Shown here one piece after another: positions 22,160-30,663 of a stretch of 64,000 nt of DNA. The stretch is taken from positions 1-64,000 of the forward strand of contig DFCS01000024.1 of the NCBI GenBank assembly GCA_002367105.1. Direction: 5' to 3'. Under the pieces are notes generated by a model. That model was not told where the DNA came from. It ran no database searches and saw only the letters and a list, made by a program, of their open reading frames with translations. Position numbers and translations under genes: made by a program. How positions within the stretch are numbered: the first letter of the stretch is position 1; each line of letters begins with the position of its first letter. This stretch comes from Hungatella sp. UBA3048 (GTDB taxonomy: Bacteria; Bacillota; Clostridia; Lachnospirales; Lachnospiraceae).

Positions 22160-25100
22160 ATGGCTTTTGATGGGAGTCTTAAGTTTGACACAAAGGTAAA
22201 TACAGACGGGTTTGAAAAGGGTGCAAGTTCCTTAAACAGGGCAACGGAGAATGTTGCAAAGACAGCGGAGAATGCCGGACGTAGGGTAAACGAGGCATTT
22301 AACAAGTCTACGCAAATCTCTTCACTGGAAAATCAGATTGAGCAGACAGAACAGAAGATCAGGGATCTATCCACAGCCTTAGGAGGAATGAAAAATGCTG
22401 ATGTACCCACAGAAGAATATCTGGAATTATCCAAACTTGTAGAGAAAACTCAGCTTAAGATGGACGGATTAATTGACCGTCAAGCAAAGCTGGAGGAGCA
22501 GGGGGTAAGCAAGAATTCTTCCAGGTGGAAGAGTCTGCAATACGATATCGAAGAGACTACCAGAATGTTAGAAACATACAAGGCAGAACTTCAAGACACC
22601 ATTGGACGTGACCGGGCATTTACATCTGGTGGAGACAGCGCTTCCTATGCCAAGAAAGCAGAAGCTCTGGAAAACCTGAATAATAAGCTATATGTTCAAA
22701 AGCAGAGGCTTTCTGATGTGATCACAAAAGAAGGAATCGCCGCAAAAGAGGCGGCCAGGCTTAGAGATATAGGAAGGGAGGCAGAGGTCAGCAATCAGGA
22801 GATTGCTGATTTAAGCAGACGACTTCAAGAACTAAACGCAAGGCAAAAGGAGTTACAGTCTGCGGGGGCGGAGTTCGGCCATACGGAATATGATTCAAAT
22901 GCAGCAGAAATATCTAATGTGACAGCAAGGATAAAGGAATACAAAAGATCTTTATCTGAGGCCGCAACAGAAGCAGCCAGACTGAGTGATATAGCCAAGA
23001 ATGCAGAAGTAAGCAATCAGGAGATTGCCAGTCTTAATAGGCAGCTGCAGGAACTTACTGCAAGGCAAAAGGAACTGCAGGCCGCCGGTATTGGGCTTGG
23101 TCATACCGAATACGATTCAAACACTGTTGAAATCAGTAATTTAACAGCAAGAATAAAAGAATATAAGAATTCGTTATCTGTGGCTGGTGAAGCTACCAGT
23201 AAATTTTCTTCATATATGGGAATGGCGGCAGGTTATGGAAAAAAGCTCCTTGGAGTGGTACTGCTATTAGGCGGCTCCGGTTTTAAAAGGCTTGGAACTT
23301 TTGCGAAAAATGCGGCAAGTAACATTTTTGATATTGGGAAGTCCTTTTTGTTTGGAAAAAAGCAGGCTGGAGGATTTCATCGTAGTCTTGGGGGAATCTT
23401 AAAACGTTTGATTTTGTTTTCGATTATTCGAAAGATTATCAGCGGGGTTGCCACGGCCTTCAAGGAAGGGACGCAGAATTATGCCCAGTATTCCAGCAAC
23501 TTCAATTCGATTATGAGTTCATTTGTTTCCACCTTGGATCAGCTTAAAAACAGTGTTGCTGCGGCTTTTTCCCCAATTACATCAATAGTCGTACCTATCT
23601 TAGACGTACTGGCCCAGAAATTGATTTACGTAATAAACCTAATAGGACAATTTTTAGCTGCCCTGTCTGGAAAGGGAATGTTTTCAAAGGCAGTAAGAAT
23701 TAATAAGGATTATGCTGACGGTCTGAAAAAGACAGGAGCGGCAGCAAAAAAGGCCGGAAGTGATGCGAAGAAAGCCTTGGCTCCTTTTGATGAATTGAAT
23801 ATGCTACAACAGCAGACAAATGATTCTAAAAGCAATGGGGCCGGAGGTGTAGATCCGTCTCAGATGTTTACAGAGTCCAAGATTGATAGTGATATCAGTG
23901 ATTTCGCTGGTCGTATCGTGAAGGCTTTCAGAACTGGTGATTTTGCAGCAATCGGTCAGATCATTGGAGAAAAGATAAACGATGAAGTTCAGAGATTCAC
24001 CAATTTTATCAGTTGGCATAATGCTGGTGCAAAGATTACGGCTTTTGTAACCGATTTTACAGATTTATTCAATAGCCTTGTTAGAACAATAGACTGGTAT
24101 TCTATTGGAGTTATGATGGGTACGGGAACTAACACCCTGGTCAATACTCTATATTTGCTTATAACTCAGCTTGATTGGGGTCTTATCGGTGGAGCGTTCG
24201 CCCTTGGGTTAAACGGAACAATAGATACTATTGACTGGGCAAAGATCGGCCTTTTGTTTGCAGTGGGCTTGGGTAGTTTATTTACTATGGCTTCACACTT
24301 TGCAGAAACTTTTGACTGGACTGGATTAGGCAGCTCTATGGCATTAAGCCTCAGTACGTTTTTCCAAAACTTTGACTGGGCAGGAGCCGGGACGGCGGTC
24401 AGCGATATCATAATAGGCTTATTAGATGCGTTGATAACTTTTGTTGTAGAAACTGACTGGTGGGCATTCGGGGAAGGTGTTGCAACGTCTCTGGAAAATA
24501 TAGACTGGGCTACGGTTGCAAACAGGCTGTTTATGGCAATTGGGGCAGTACTTGGCGGTATAGCTGCCTTTTTAGGTGGTTTAATTTCAGATGGAGTGGA
24601 AGCCGCTCAAACCTACTTCCAAGTAAAGATTGAAGAGTGTGGCGGAAACGTTGCTAATGGGATACTGAAAGGTATTGGTGATGCGCTTGTAGGAATCGGT
24701 TCCTGGGTTAAAAAGAATATGTTTGATCCATTTATCAATGGGTTTAAAGATGCATTTGGCATTCACAGTCCTTCTACCGTAATGGCAGGAATGGGAAAGT
24801 ATCTCTGGGACGGATTCTGCAACGGAATAAAAGAATTCTTCTCTAACCCGGTTGGATTTATCAAGGCCACCATTACAGATCCGTTTGTAAATGGGATTAA
24901 GGGGCTTCTTGGTATTCACAGTCCATCAACCGTGCTTAAGGAAGTCGGAGGCAATACAGTAGATGGATTTAACCAGGGAGTTGAGAATGGTCAAAGCAAC
25001 TCACAGAGCATAGTTCAAAAATGGGCTTCCGGTATTTCAAACTGGTTTACCAGCAAGCTTGGCCTTTCGGGAAACAATTCTGATGAATCAAAGAAGTGGG

Positions 25101-25987
25101 CCACCGGAATCATATCTGGTTACAACAGTGCCATAAGTCAGGATTATACAAAATCCCAGAGTGTAATGGAGGCCTGGGCGGACAGCATACGGAAATGGTT
25201 CATCGGAGAGGGAGAAGGGAAAGGCGTAAATGAGGCAGCATGGAAGAAATTTGCAGATCAGATAATCAATGCCTTTAAGGAGAAAATACAGTCAGGATCT
25301 TCCGATTCACGTGCGCCTATGGAATCATGGTCAGCAAATTTAAGAACATGGTTCTGGGGGGATTCCAATTACACAGGAACCGGCGGACTGTATAATGTGT
25401 TTTACATGATGGCTAAGCGTATCAACGAAGGATTTGCAAATGGTATGTCAGACTTTTCCAACCTAACAAAAGCAGCAATGACAAAGTGGGCACAAGGTGC
25501 CATAAACGAAGCGAAAGATGGCCTGGATATCCATTCACCGTCCAGAGAATCCTACTCCATTGCAGAGTATTTTATCCAAGGATTTAACAATGGAATCTCT
25601 GACATGGCAAAGACTTCCGCAGGTGCTGTCAAGAGCTGGCTCGATGGTGTTAAGAATGTACTTGATGGAGCTGATCTGCAGCTTTCCACAGGTATTAATA
25701 TTCCAAACGCTGCCGCCTATCTGCCAAAGATGGCGCAGGGTGTTGTTGTACCACCCAGAGCGGGAGAATACCAGGCGCTTAAGAATTCTGCGGAAGGCAG
25801 CTCGTTTTTAGAGGGACTTTCATCACTCATTCAGCAATTAAAAGCATCTAACGGCCAGGGAAGCGCTTCTGGAGATAGCGATATAAATCTTAATCTGTTC
25901 TTAGATGGTGCGCAGATTCATCATGAGGTTGTTAAAATAAATAAGGCTGTTACCGACACTGTGGGTATTAATCCATTAATGGGATAA
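22160..25987 (+). CDS. Tail tape measure protein
   Basis: The 1275-residue protein sets tail length. The N-terminal third is coiled coil with a duplicated segment of about 74 residues (units beginning VSNQEIADL and VSNQEIASL, offset 222 bp, residues about 209-340). The centre (about 350-830) has hydrophobic segments (LLGVVLLLGG, LILFSIIRKIISG) and several repeats centred on a DW motif (TIDWAKIGL, FDWTGLG, FDWAGAG). The C-terminal part repeats IHSPS (FGIHSPSTVM, LGIHSPSTVL, LDIHSPSRES). No peptidase domain is evident. The leader is GAGGTGAAAGC. Confidence 0.95.
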   Translation: MAFDGSLKFDTKVNTDGFEKGASSLNRATENVAKTAENAGRRVNEAFNKSTQISSLENQIEQTEQKIRDLSTALGGMKNADVPTEEYLELSKLVEKTQLKMDGLIDRQAKLEEQGVSKNSSRWKSLQYDIEETTRMLETYKAELQDTIGRDRAFTSGGDSASYAKKAEALENLNNKLYVQKQRLSDVITKEGIAAKEAARLRDIGREAEVSNQEIADLSRRLQELNARQKELQSAGAEFGHTEYDSNAAEISNVTARIKEYKRSLSEAATEAARLSDIAKNAEVSNQEIASLNRQLQELTARQKELQAAGIGLGHTEYDSNTVEISNLTARIKEYKNSLSVAGEATSKFSSYMGMAAGYGKKLLGVVLLLGGSGFKRLGTFAKNAASNIFDIGKSFLFGKKQAGGFHRSLGGILKRLILFSIIRKIISGVATAFKEGTQNYAQYSSNFNSIMSSFVSTLDQLKNSVAAAFSPITSIVVPILDVLAQKLIYVINLIGQFLAALSGKGMFSKAVRINKDYADGLKKTGAAAKKAGSDAKKALAPFDELNMLQQQTNDSKSNGAGGVDPSQMFTESKIDSDISDFAGRIVKAFRTGDFAAIGQIIGEKINDEVQRFTNFISWHNAGAKITAFVTDFTDLFNSLVRTIDWYSIGVMMGTGTNTLVNTLYLLITQLDWGLIGGAFALGLNGTIDTIDWAKIGLLFAVGLGSLFTMASHFAETFDWTGLGSSMALSLSTFFQNFDWAGAGTAVSDIIIGLLDALITFVVETDWWAFGEGVATSLENIDWATVANRLFMAIGAVLGGIAAFLGGLISDGVEAAQTYFQVKIEECGGNVANGILKGIGDALVGIGSWVKKNMFDPFINGFKDAFGIHSPSTVMAGMGKYLWDGFCNGIKEFFSNPVGFIKATITDPFVNGIKGLLGIHSPSTVLKEVGGNTVDGFNQGVENGQSNSQSIVQKWASGISNWFTSKLGLSGNNSDESKKWATGIISGYNSAISQDYTKSQSVMEAWADSIRKWFIGEGEGKGVNEAAWKKFADQIINAFKEKIQSGSSDSRAPMESWSANLRTWFWGDSNYTGTGGLYNVFYMMAKRINEGFANGMSDFSNLTKAAMTKWAQGAINEAKDGLDIHSPSRESYSIAEYFIQGFNNGISDMAKTSAGAVKSWLDGVKNVLDGADLQLSTGINIPNAAAYLPKMAQGVVVPPRAGEYQALKNSAEGSSFLEGLSSLIQQLKASNGQGSASGDSDINLNLFLDGAQIHHEVVKINKAVTDTVGINPLMG

Positions 25988-25999
25988 GGGAGGGAGAAT

Positions 26000-26407
26000 A
26001 TGGCATTTCAAGGCTGGTTAATAAAGTTCGGGAATACAGTTCTCCCGAATAGTTACTTAGAAAAATATGATGAAACTCCGAATCAACGACTGGAGCTTGA
26101 TGCTTACAGAGAGACAGCCACGGCAGCCCTCAGGAGAACCACAACCCCCTACTTCAAATCAAAAATAGAGATACCGATCAGGAAACTGTATTATGGTGAA
26201 AAGATTGTTTTAAAGGCAATTGTAGAGTCCGGGATCATCAATGCAGTGGAACGGAAGGTAGATCTGACTTATTGGAACAGCGAGATCATGGACTATGCAA
26301 GCGGAGAATTCTATATGTCAGATATAAAGTACACGATCAGTCATATAGACAAGAACCGGCTAAACATGGTCTATGATCCGTTTACCATAGTCCTGATTGA
26401 GTATTAA
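26000..26407 (+). CDS. Distal tail-like protein (DUF6711-type)
   Basis: The 135-residue protein sits between tape measure and tail-tip genes. It starts AFQGWLIKFGNTVLPNSYLEKY and includes DAYRETATAALRRTTTPYFKSK, the pattern of small distal-tail proteins in this phage group. The leader is AGGGAGGGAG, 12 nt after the tape measure stop. It probably forms the ring joining tail tube and tip; the family assignment is from memory and moderate. Confidence 0.78.
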   Translation: MAFQGWLIKFGNTVLPNSYLEKYDETPNQRLELDAYRETATAALRRTTTPYFKSKIEIPIRKLYYGEKIVLKAIVESGIINAVERKVDLTYWNSEIMDYASGEFYMSDIKYTISHIDKNRLNMVYDPFTIVLIEY

Positions 26408-26418
26408 GGAGGTACAAG

Positions 26419-28317
26419 ATGTTAAATATTCCGGAAGAAGTAAAAGCCCTGTATCGAAAACCAAACAGCTCACTTGACACATGGCGAAAATTTAAGATGC
26501 GCTTCTATGATAAAATGAACTTTAACCCGGAATCAGATATTCCAATCTATACCATAGACGGAACGCAAGTACCAGATGATAACCTTGTATTGACTCAGGT
26601 ACTATGTTCCACGGAATCCCTGACATTTGGGCAGTGCGGCTCCGCTACGGTTGAGGTAACGGTATCTGATGTACTGATGGATCTGACCGGGAAATGGTTC
26701 ACGTTATCAATTGAAGTGGGCGGATATGAAATAATGTTGGGAATCTATAAGGTTCAAAGCTTTGAGCGTCAGGCAGACAGGAATAAGAAAAAAATTCTAG
26801 CCTATGATAGAATGCTTAATTTCGCCGTAGACGTAGCTGACTGGTATCAGGGACTTACATTCCCTATGACCCTGAAGCAATTCCGCAATGCCTTGTGTGA
26901 GTATGTAGGAGTGCAGCAGCAAGACACCTCTCTTCCCCTGGACGCTATGGAGGTAACAAGATCCATTGATCCATCAAAGCTATCCGGTCGGGACGTTATG
27001 AAGTCTATTTGCGAGATCAACGGCTGCTTCGGGCAGATTGACAATACAGGAAAGTTTAAATATGTTTTCCTGGGATCATCAGGGCTGTATCCATCGGAAG
27101 AGTTATTTCCGGCAGATGATTTATACCCGTCTGAAATGCATGGCGAGAATTTATCCCATCTTAGAGATGCTAATTATGAGGATTTTCTTGTAAAGGGTAT
27201 TGATAAGGTTCAGATCAGGCAGGAAGAGGGGGACGTAGGGGCCGCTTACGGCCTTGGAACCAATACTTACACCATACAGGGAAACTTCCTTGTCTATGGC
27301 AAAGGAGCGCAGGAACTGCTAAATATAGCTGCTACGGTGCATGAGAACATCAGCAGAAAGACATACCGACCCTGCAAGATCGTAACCCAGGCCCTTCCAT
27401 GGGTGGAGCCGGGTGATGGGATCATCTGTTATACTTCTGATGATGTAATTGAAACCTACTGCCTAAAACGGACAATAAAGGGCATTCAGGCCATGATGGA
27501 TACGTTTGAGGCCCAAGGAACCAGGGAGAGAAAAGAAAACTTTGGTATCCAGACACAGATCATACAGCTGGAAGGAAAAACGGCTATAATCAAGAAGTCC
27601 GTGGAGGAAGTATCTGTCCGGGTATCCGACTTGAAAGCGTCTACCGATGCACAGTTTAAAATCACCGCCGATCAGATACTTGCGGAAGTAACCAGGGCAA
27701 AGCAGTCAGAAGCCTCTTTAAGCATAAAGGCAGACCAGATTGCCACATCAGTTACTAACCTCACCAATGATACCAATTCCCGGTTTACACAGACGGCGAG
27801 TCAGATCGCCTTAAAGGTTAGCAAGGGTGAAGTTTCTTCTCAGTTGTCGGTGGAACCAAATGCCGTCACTATTAAAACAAACCGGTTGTCGTGGGAATCT
27901 AACTATTCCAGCATGACCAGTGATGGGAAACTGACCTGTAGAAATATTGTTGCTACTAATGGTACTTTCACTGGAAATCTGGAATCTCAAACATTTTATG
28001 CTAATGGAAGCGCCGTGGGATTTGGGGATTATTATGTGAGTGCTAATGGAAGTAACTTATTACGTTCAAATAACGGTTGGTTTCAAGCAAATAATTATGA
28101 CCGGCCGCCGGGGAGCCCTGGAGGTCGCTGCGCTTCTTTGACATTAAGCGGTGAAGGATACGGTGGCTTAGCCTTATACGGAACTGGCCGTATTGTTTGC
28201 GGCGGGGTTGAGTGTTCCGACGTATATTTAAATGATAGTTGGGTAAGCGGCTGGGGATTAATACAAATGCTGAAAGATCTGTATAGTAGAGTAGGAGCGC
28301 TAGAGAACCGAAGTTGA
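26419..28317 (+). CDS. Tail tip / minor structural (Tal-like) protein
   Basis: The 632-residue protein has an N-terminal baseplate-hub-like part (about 1-380) similar to siphovirus Tal proteins (FERQADRNKKKILAYDRMLN, LSGRDVMKSICEINGCFGQI, VEPGDGIICYTSDDVIETY). A coiled coil with repeats follows (about 380-470: QTQIIQLEGKTAIIKKS, SIKADQIATSV). The C-terminus is Gly/Asn-rich and spike-like (YYVSANGSNLLRSNNGWF) and ends with a short helix. No lytic domain is recognised. The leader is AAGGAGG. It forms the tail tip and may contact the host surface. Confidence 0.86.
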   Translation: MLNIPEEVKALYRKPNSSLDTWRKFKMRFYDKMNFNPESDIPIYTIDGTQVPDDNLVLTQVLCSTESLTFGQCGSATVEVTVSDVLMDLTGKWFTLSIEVGGYEIMLGIYKVQSFERQADRNKKKILAYDRMLNFAVDVADWYQGLTFPMTLKQFRNALCEYVGVQQQDTSLPLDAMEVTRSIDPSKLSGRDVMKSICEINGCFGQIDNTGKFKYVFLGSSGLYPSEELFPADDLYPSEMHGENLSHLRDANYEDFLVKGIDKVQIRQEEGDVGAAYGLGTNTYTIQGNFLVYGKGAQELLNIAATVHENISRKTYRPCKIVTQALPWVEPGDGIICYTSDDVIETYCLKRTIKGIQAMMDTFEAQGTRERKENFGIQTQIIQLEGKTAIIKKSVEEVSVRVSDLKASTDAQFKITADQILAEVTRAKQSEASLSIKADQIATSVTNLTNDTNSRFTQTASQIALKVSKGEVSSQLSVEPNAVTIKTNRLSWESNYSSMTSDGKLTCRNIVATNGTFTGNLESQTFYANGSAVGFGDYYVSANGSNLLRSNNGWFQANNYDRPPGSPGGRCASLTLSGEGYGGLALYGTGRIVCGGVECSDVYLNDSWVSGWGLIQMLKDLYSRVGALENRS

Positions 28318-28388
28318 CAATCATATTACAATAACGTATTCTATAAGTAGTTGGTGATTTTAAAGTTGTAAGATGGGAGGTTATATAT

Positions 28389-28763
28389 TTGAAAAAGATC
28401 AGAAAGATATCTATAGTTGCTTTATTGTTAAGTGCGTTCTGTTCTTTCGTAGCTTTTGGCAAAGAAGGAATGGCCGTAGTAAAGTCAGTACCTTATGAAG
28501 AGGAAAACTATGCCTACTATTATGACGACAGATCCATGGCTACTAATGAGTGGAAACATGTATGGGATAACTGGTATTACTTCGGTGATGATGGGAGATC
28601 AGTACAAAATACTTGGTCCGAAATCGATGGAAAATGGTATTATTTCGATAACTTCAGCAGAATGCTTCACGACACCACAACCCCAGATGGTTACACTGTA
28701 GGACCAGATGGAGCTTGGGTAAAAGATGGACAGGTGGTTATTGAAAAAGCAGCAAATAATTAA
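28389..28763 (+). CDS. Secreted cell-wall-binding-repeat protein without catalytic domain
   Basis: The 124-residue protein begins with a signal peptide (KKIRKISIVALLLSAFCSFVAF). Two to three choline-binding-like repeats follow (WDNWYYFGDDGRSVQNTW, IDGKWYYFDNFSRM). No enzymatic domain is present. It uses a TTG start with GGGAGG before it. It lies as a single gene, with its own terminator, inside the tail region, so it may be lysogenic cargo. Display on the lysogen's wall could alter adsorption or exclude related phages. The endolysin at 33672 carries similar repeats, so a duplicated wall-binding part is an alternative origin. Confidence 0.82.
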   Translation: MKKIRKISIVALLLSAFCSFVAFGKEGMAVVKSVPYEEENYAYYYDDRSMATNEWKHVWDNWYYFGDDGRSVQNTWSEIDGKWYYFDNFSRMLHDTTTPDGYTVGPDGAWVKDGQVVIEKAANN

Positions 28764-28776
28764 ATTAAACTATTAT

Positions 28777-28807
28777 AAAGAGCGAGGATTGATTCCCCGC
28801 TCTTTTT
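28777..28807 (+). terminator. Terminator after the wall-binding protein gene
   Basis: AAGAGCGAGG pairs with CCCCGCTCTT and is followed by TTTTT. It isolates the wall-binding protein gene from the following structural genes. Confidence 0.85.
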
Positions 28808-28830
28808 GTATGTCGAAAGGAGGAAAAAGA

Positions 28831-29121
28831 ATGGTAAAGGATTTAATCAGATTTGAAAACAGAGGAATGTCAACAGACGTTTTTATTGCAGGAATTAAGG
28901 TGAGCATGGGAATTACAGGGATTTCATTCAACCAGTCAGTGGAAAGCGTAAAGAATCCTTCTATCACAGCCACGATTGATATCAGGGAAATGCTTCGAGT
29001 ATTGGCTGAAATCACGCCAGAACAGCTGGAAGAAGCAAAGGAAATTGTCAAGCCATACTTGGCTGGATACAAAAGAACTGTCACCGAAGATGGCAACAGT
29101 TCAATGGAAGTTTTGGTTTAG
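28831..29121 (+). CDS. Small phage protein of the tail/fibre region
   Basis: A 96-residue soluble protein read from the ATG at 28831, which follows GAAAGGAGG. It has a beta-rich N-terminus (RFENRGMSTDVFIAGIKVSM) and a helical C-terminal part (ITPEQLEEAKEIVKPYLAGY). Its stop overlaps the stop of the convergent minus-strand gene at 29118 by 4 nt. Function unknown; position suggests a fibre accessory. Confidence 0.7.
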   Translation: MVKDLIRFENRGMSTDVFIAGIKVSMGITGISFNQSVESVKNPSITATIDIREMLRVLAEITPEQLEEAKEIVKPYLAGYKRTVTEDGNSSMEVLV

Positions 29122-29348
29122 CTCTTAATTGATTTTGCATACAAGATAGTTCTGTCTGTAACTTCTACATTTGGGGCGACAGTATTATGAAAATTGATGT
29201 AACCAGCCACTGCGAGTTCACTAAAGAAGGAATCTGCGTTGTTATCCATAGTAATACGCATAGTATCAATACGGGTTGATCCAGTTTCATTGTATATTTC
29301 GCAGATTTTTTGTAAATATTTTTCAGCCGTAGGATGCAGTCTATACAT
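29118..29348 (-). CDS. Small minus-strand cargo protein
   Basis: A 76-residue protein read from the minus-strand ATG at 29348, with AAAGGAGGA just upstream; a longer in-frame reading lacks support. It has a helical first half (AEKYLQKICEIYNETGSTRI) and a mixed second half. It is antisense to the late operon and shares a promoter/leader element with the YjzC-like gene at 15738, so it is probably expressed in the lysogen. No family recognised. Confidence 0.7.
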   Translation of the reverse strand: MYRLHPTAEKYLQKICEIYNETGSTRIDTMRITMDNNADSFFSELAVAGYINFHNTVAPNVEVTDRTILYAKSIKS

Positions 29349-29354
29349 GCTGTG

Positions 29355-29430
29355 TCCTCCTTTCTTCTGTACTTGGCCGGGCATGGCCTGTAATTAACAG
29401 TATAGAAGATTTGGTAGAATATGGCAAACG
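29355..29430 (-). promoter_or_regulatory. Moron promoter/leader element, copy B
   Basis: On the minus strand TTGCCA and TATACT lie 17 bp apart, and the leader contains a GGCC-type small hairpin. The blocks shared with 15937-15995 include TGTACTTGGC, GGCCTGTAA and AATATGG. Weaker plus-strand resemblance (CATGGC, AGTATA) is seen at 17268-17300 with no minus-strand gene. Confidence 0.6.
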
Positions 29431-29451
29431 TTCTTTAAGAAAGGAGAGCCT

Positions 29452-29634
29452 ATGAAAAAAGTTATCACATTCACTGAGGAACAGGTAATGCAGATACAAT
29501 ACATGCTAAATGCCGTTACCATAACCGGAATCCAGAATGCCAAGCAGGTAGCAGCCATTGCACAAGTGTTAGAGCTTGGAACGCCTGGAGAAATTATGGA
29601 GCATGAAGCAGATAGGAAAGATGGTGAGGCATAA
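29452..29634 (+). CDS. Small phage protein upstream of the fibre genes
   Basis: A 60-residue helical protein (FTEEQVMQIQYMLNAVTITG, then AAIAQVLELGTPGEIM) with an AAAGGAGAG leader. Its stop overlaps the next start (TAATGG). The tight coupling to the collagen-like fibre gene suggests a fibre-assembly helper or a small baseplate component, but no family is recognised. Confidence 0.68.
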   Translation: MKKVITFTEEQVMQIQYMLNAVTITGIQNAKQVAAIAQVLELGTPGEIMEHEADRKDGEA

Positions 29635-30653
29635 TGGCTTATGGACCATATTACTACATAACAGACTGGAAGAATGAACCTTCACAGGAAACACCAATAA
29701 ACCGTTTTCACCTGCTGAAAATTGAGAACGGCATCAAAGAGGCAGATAATCGGATCGTGCAGTTAGATGCTAAAAAGGCAGAGCAGTCCCTTGTTAATTC
29801 AATGGTAAAAGACGTTTCTTTGGATACCAAAACCGGAATACTTACGGTTACCCTGCAGAATGGAACCATAAAAACATATGATCTGGATATTGAAAAGGTA
29901 GTAACGAACTTTGACATTAACGATCAGAATCAACTTGTCCTCACCTTGGCAGACGGTACACAAAAGGTAATTGACCTTACCCGGTTTGTTTACTCAGTGG
30001 ACAGCACAGCTACGATTGCAATGAAAATCCTTAACCGGACCATAACAGCTGAAATTGTGGATGGATCTGTGACTATGAAGAAGCTGGACGCTTCCATACA
30101 GATGGAGCTACGGCAATATATGCTGGACGCTCAGACCGCCAGAGATGCGGCTCTTCAATATCAGAACAATGCCAAGACCTTCAGGGATCAGACGGAGGTA
30201 ATTGCAAACGAGGCCGTTAAGGACATAGCCGCAGCCGGGGGCCGAGTAGATGAAACATTGACTGACTTTAACTCCAAACTCTTAAGCGGGGCATTTACTG
30301 GGCCTATGGGGCCTCAGGGCGGTAAGGGAGATAAAGGAGACAAGGGAGATAAAGGAGAAAAAGGTGAAACTGGAAAGACGGGACTTCAAGGACCTACGGG
30401 AGCAACGGGAGTCACAGGCGGTCAGGGTCAGCAAGGGAACACTGGCGCACAGGGACCCCAAGGCATCCAGGGAGTAAAAGGCGACAAGGGGGATAAAGGT
30501 GACAGAGGAGAAAATGGTGTTATAGTCCCCACAAGCGGAGTGTTCACTCTTTCCGGTGACAGTGATGGTAATTTGTGGTGTTATGCCAGCGGGGACACTG
30601 GGCCTAGATTTGAGGTATCTGAAAATGACGACATTTATATGTGGATAGAATAG
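29634..30653 (+). CDS. Collagen-like tail fibre/baseplate upper protein
   Basis: The 339-residue protein has an N-terminal baseplate-binding region (WKNEPSQETPINRFHLLKIE, GIKEADNRI), a mixed domain (about 50-150), a coiled coil, then about 30 Gly-X-Y triplets (residues about 222-305: GPMGPQGGKGDKGDKGDKG). A short beta-rich C-terminal head follows (VFTLSGDSDGNLWCYASGD). It forms a trimeric fibre that may bind the host. The repeat tract is similar at DNA level to that of the next gene, which allows recombination between them. Confidence 0.87.
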   Translation: MAYGPYYYITDWKNEPSQETPINRFHLLKIENGIKEADNRIVQLDAKKAEQSLVNSMVKDVSLDTKTGILTVTLQNGTIKTYDLDIEKVVTNFDINDQNQLVLTLADGTQKVIDLTRFVYSVDSTATIAMKILNRTITAEIVDGSVTMKKLDASIQMELRQYMLDAQTARDAALQYQNNAKTFRDQTEVIANEAVKDIAAAGGRVDETLTDFNSKLLSGAFTGPMGPQGGKGDKGDKGDKGEKGETGKTGLQGPTGATGVTGGQGQQGNTGAQGPQGIQGVKGDKGDKGDRGENGVIVPTSGVFTLSGDSDGNLWCYASGDTGPRFEVSENDDIYMWIE

Positions 30654-30663
30654 GAGTGAGAAA

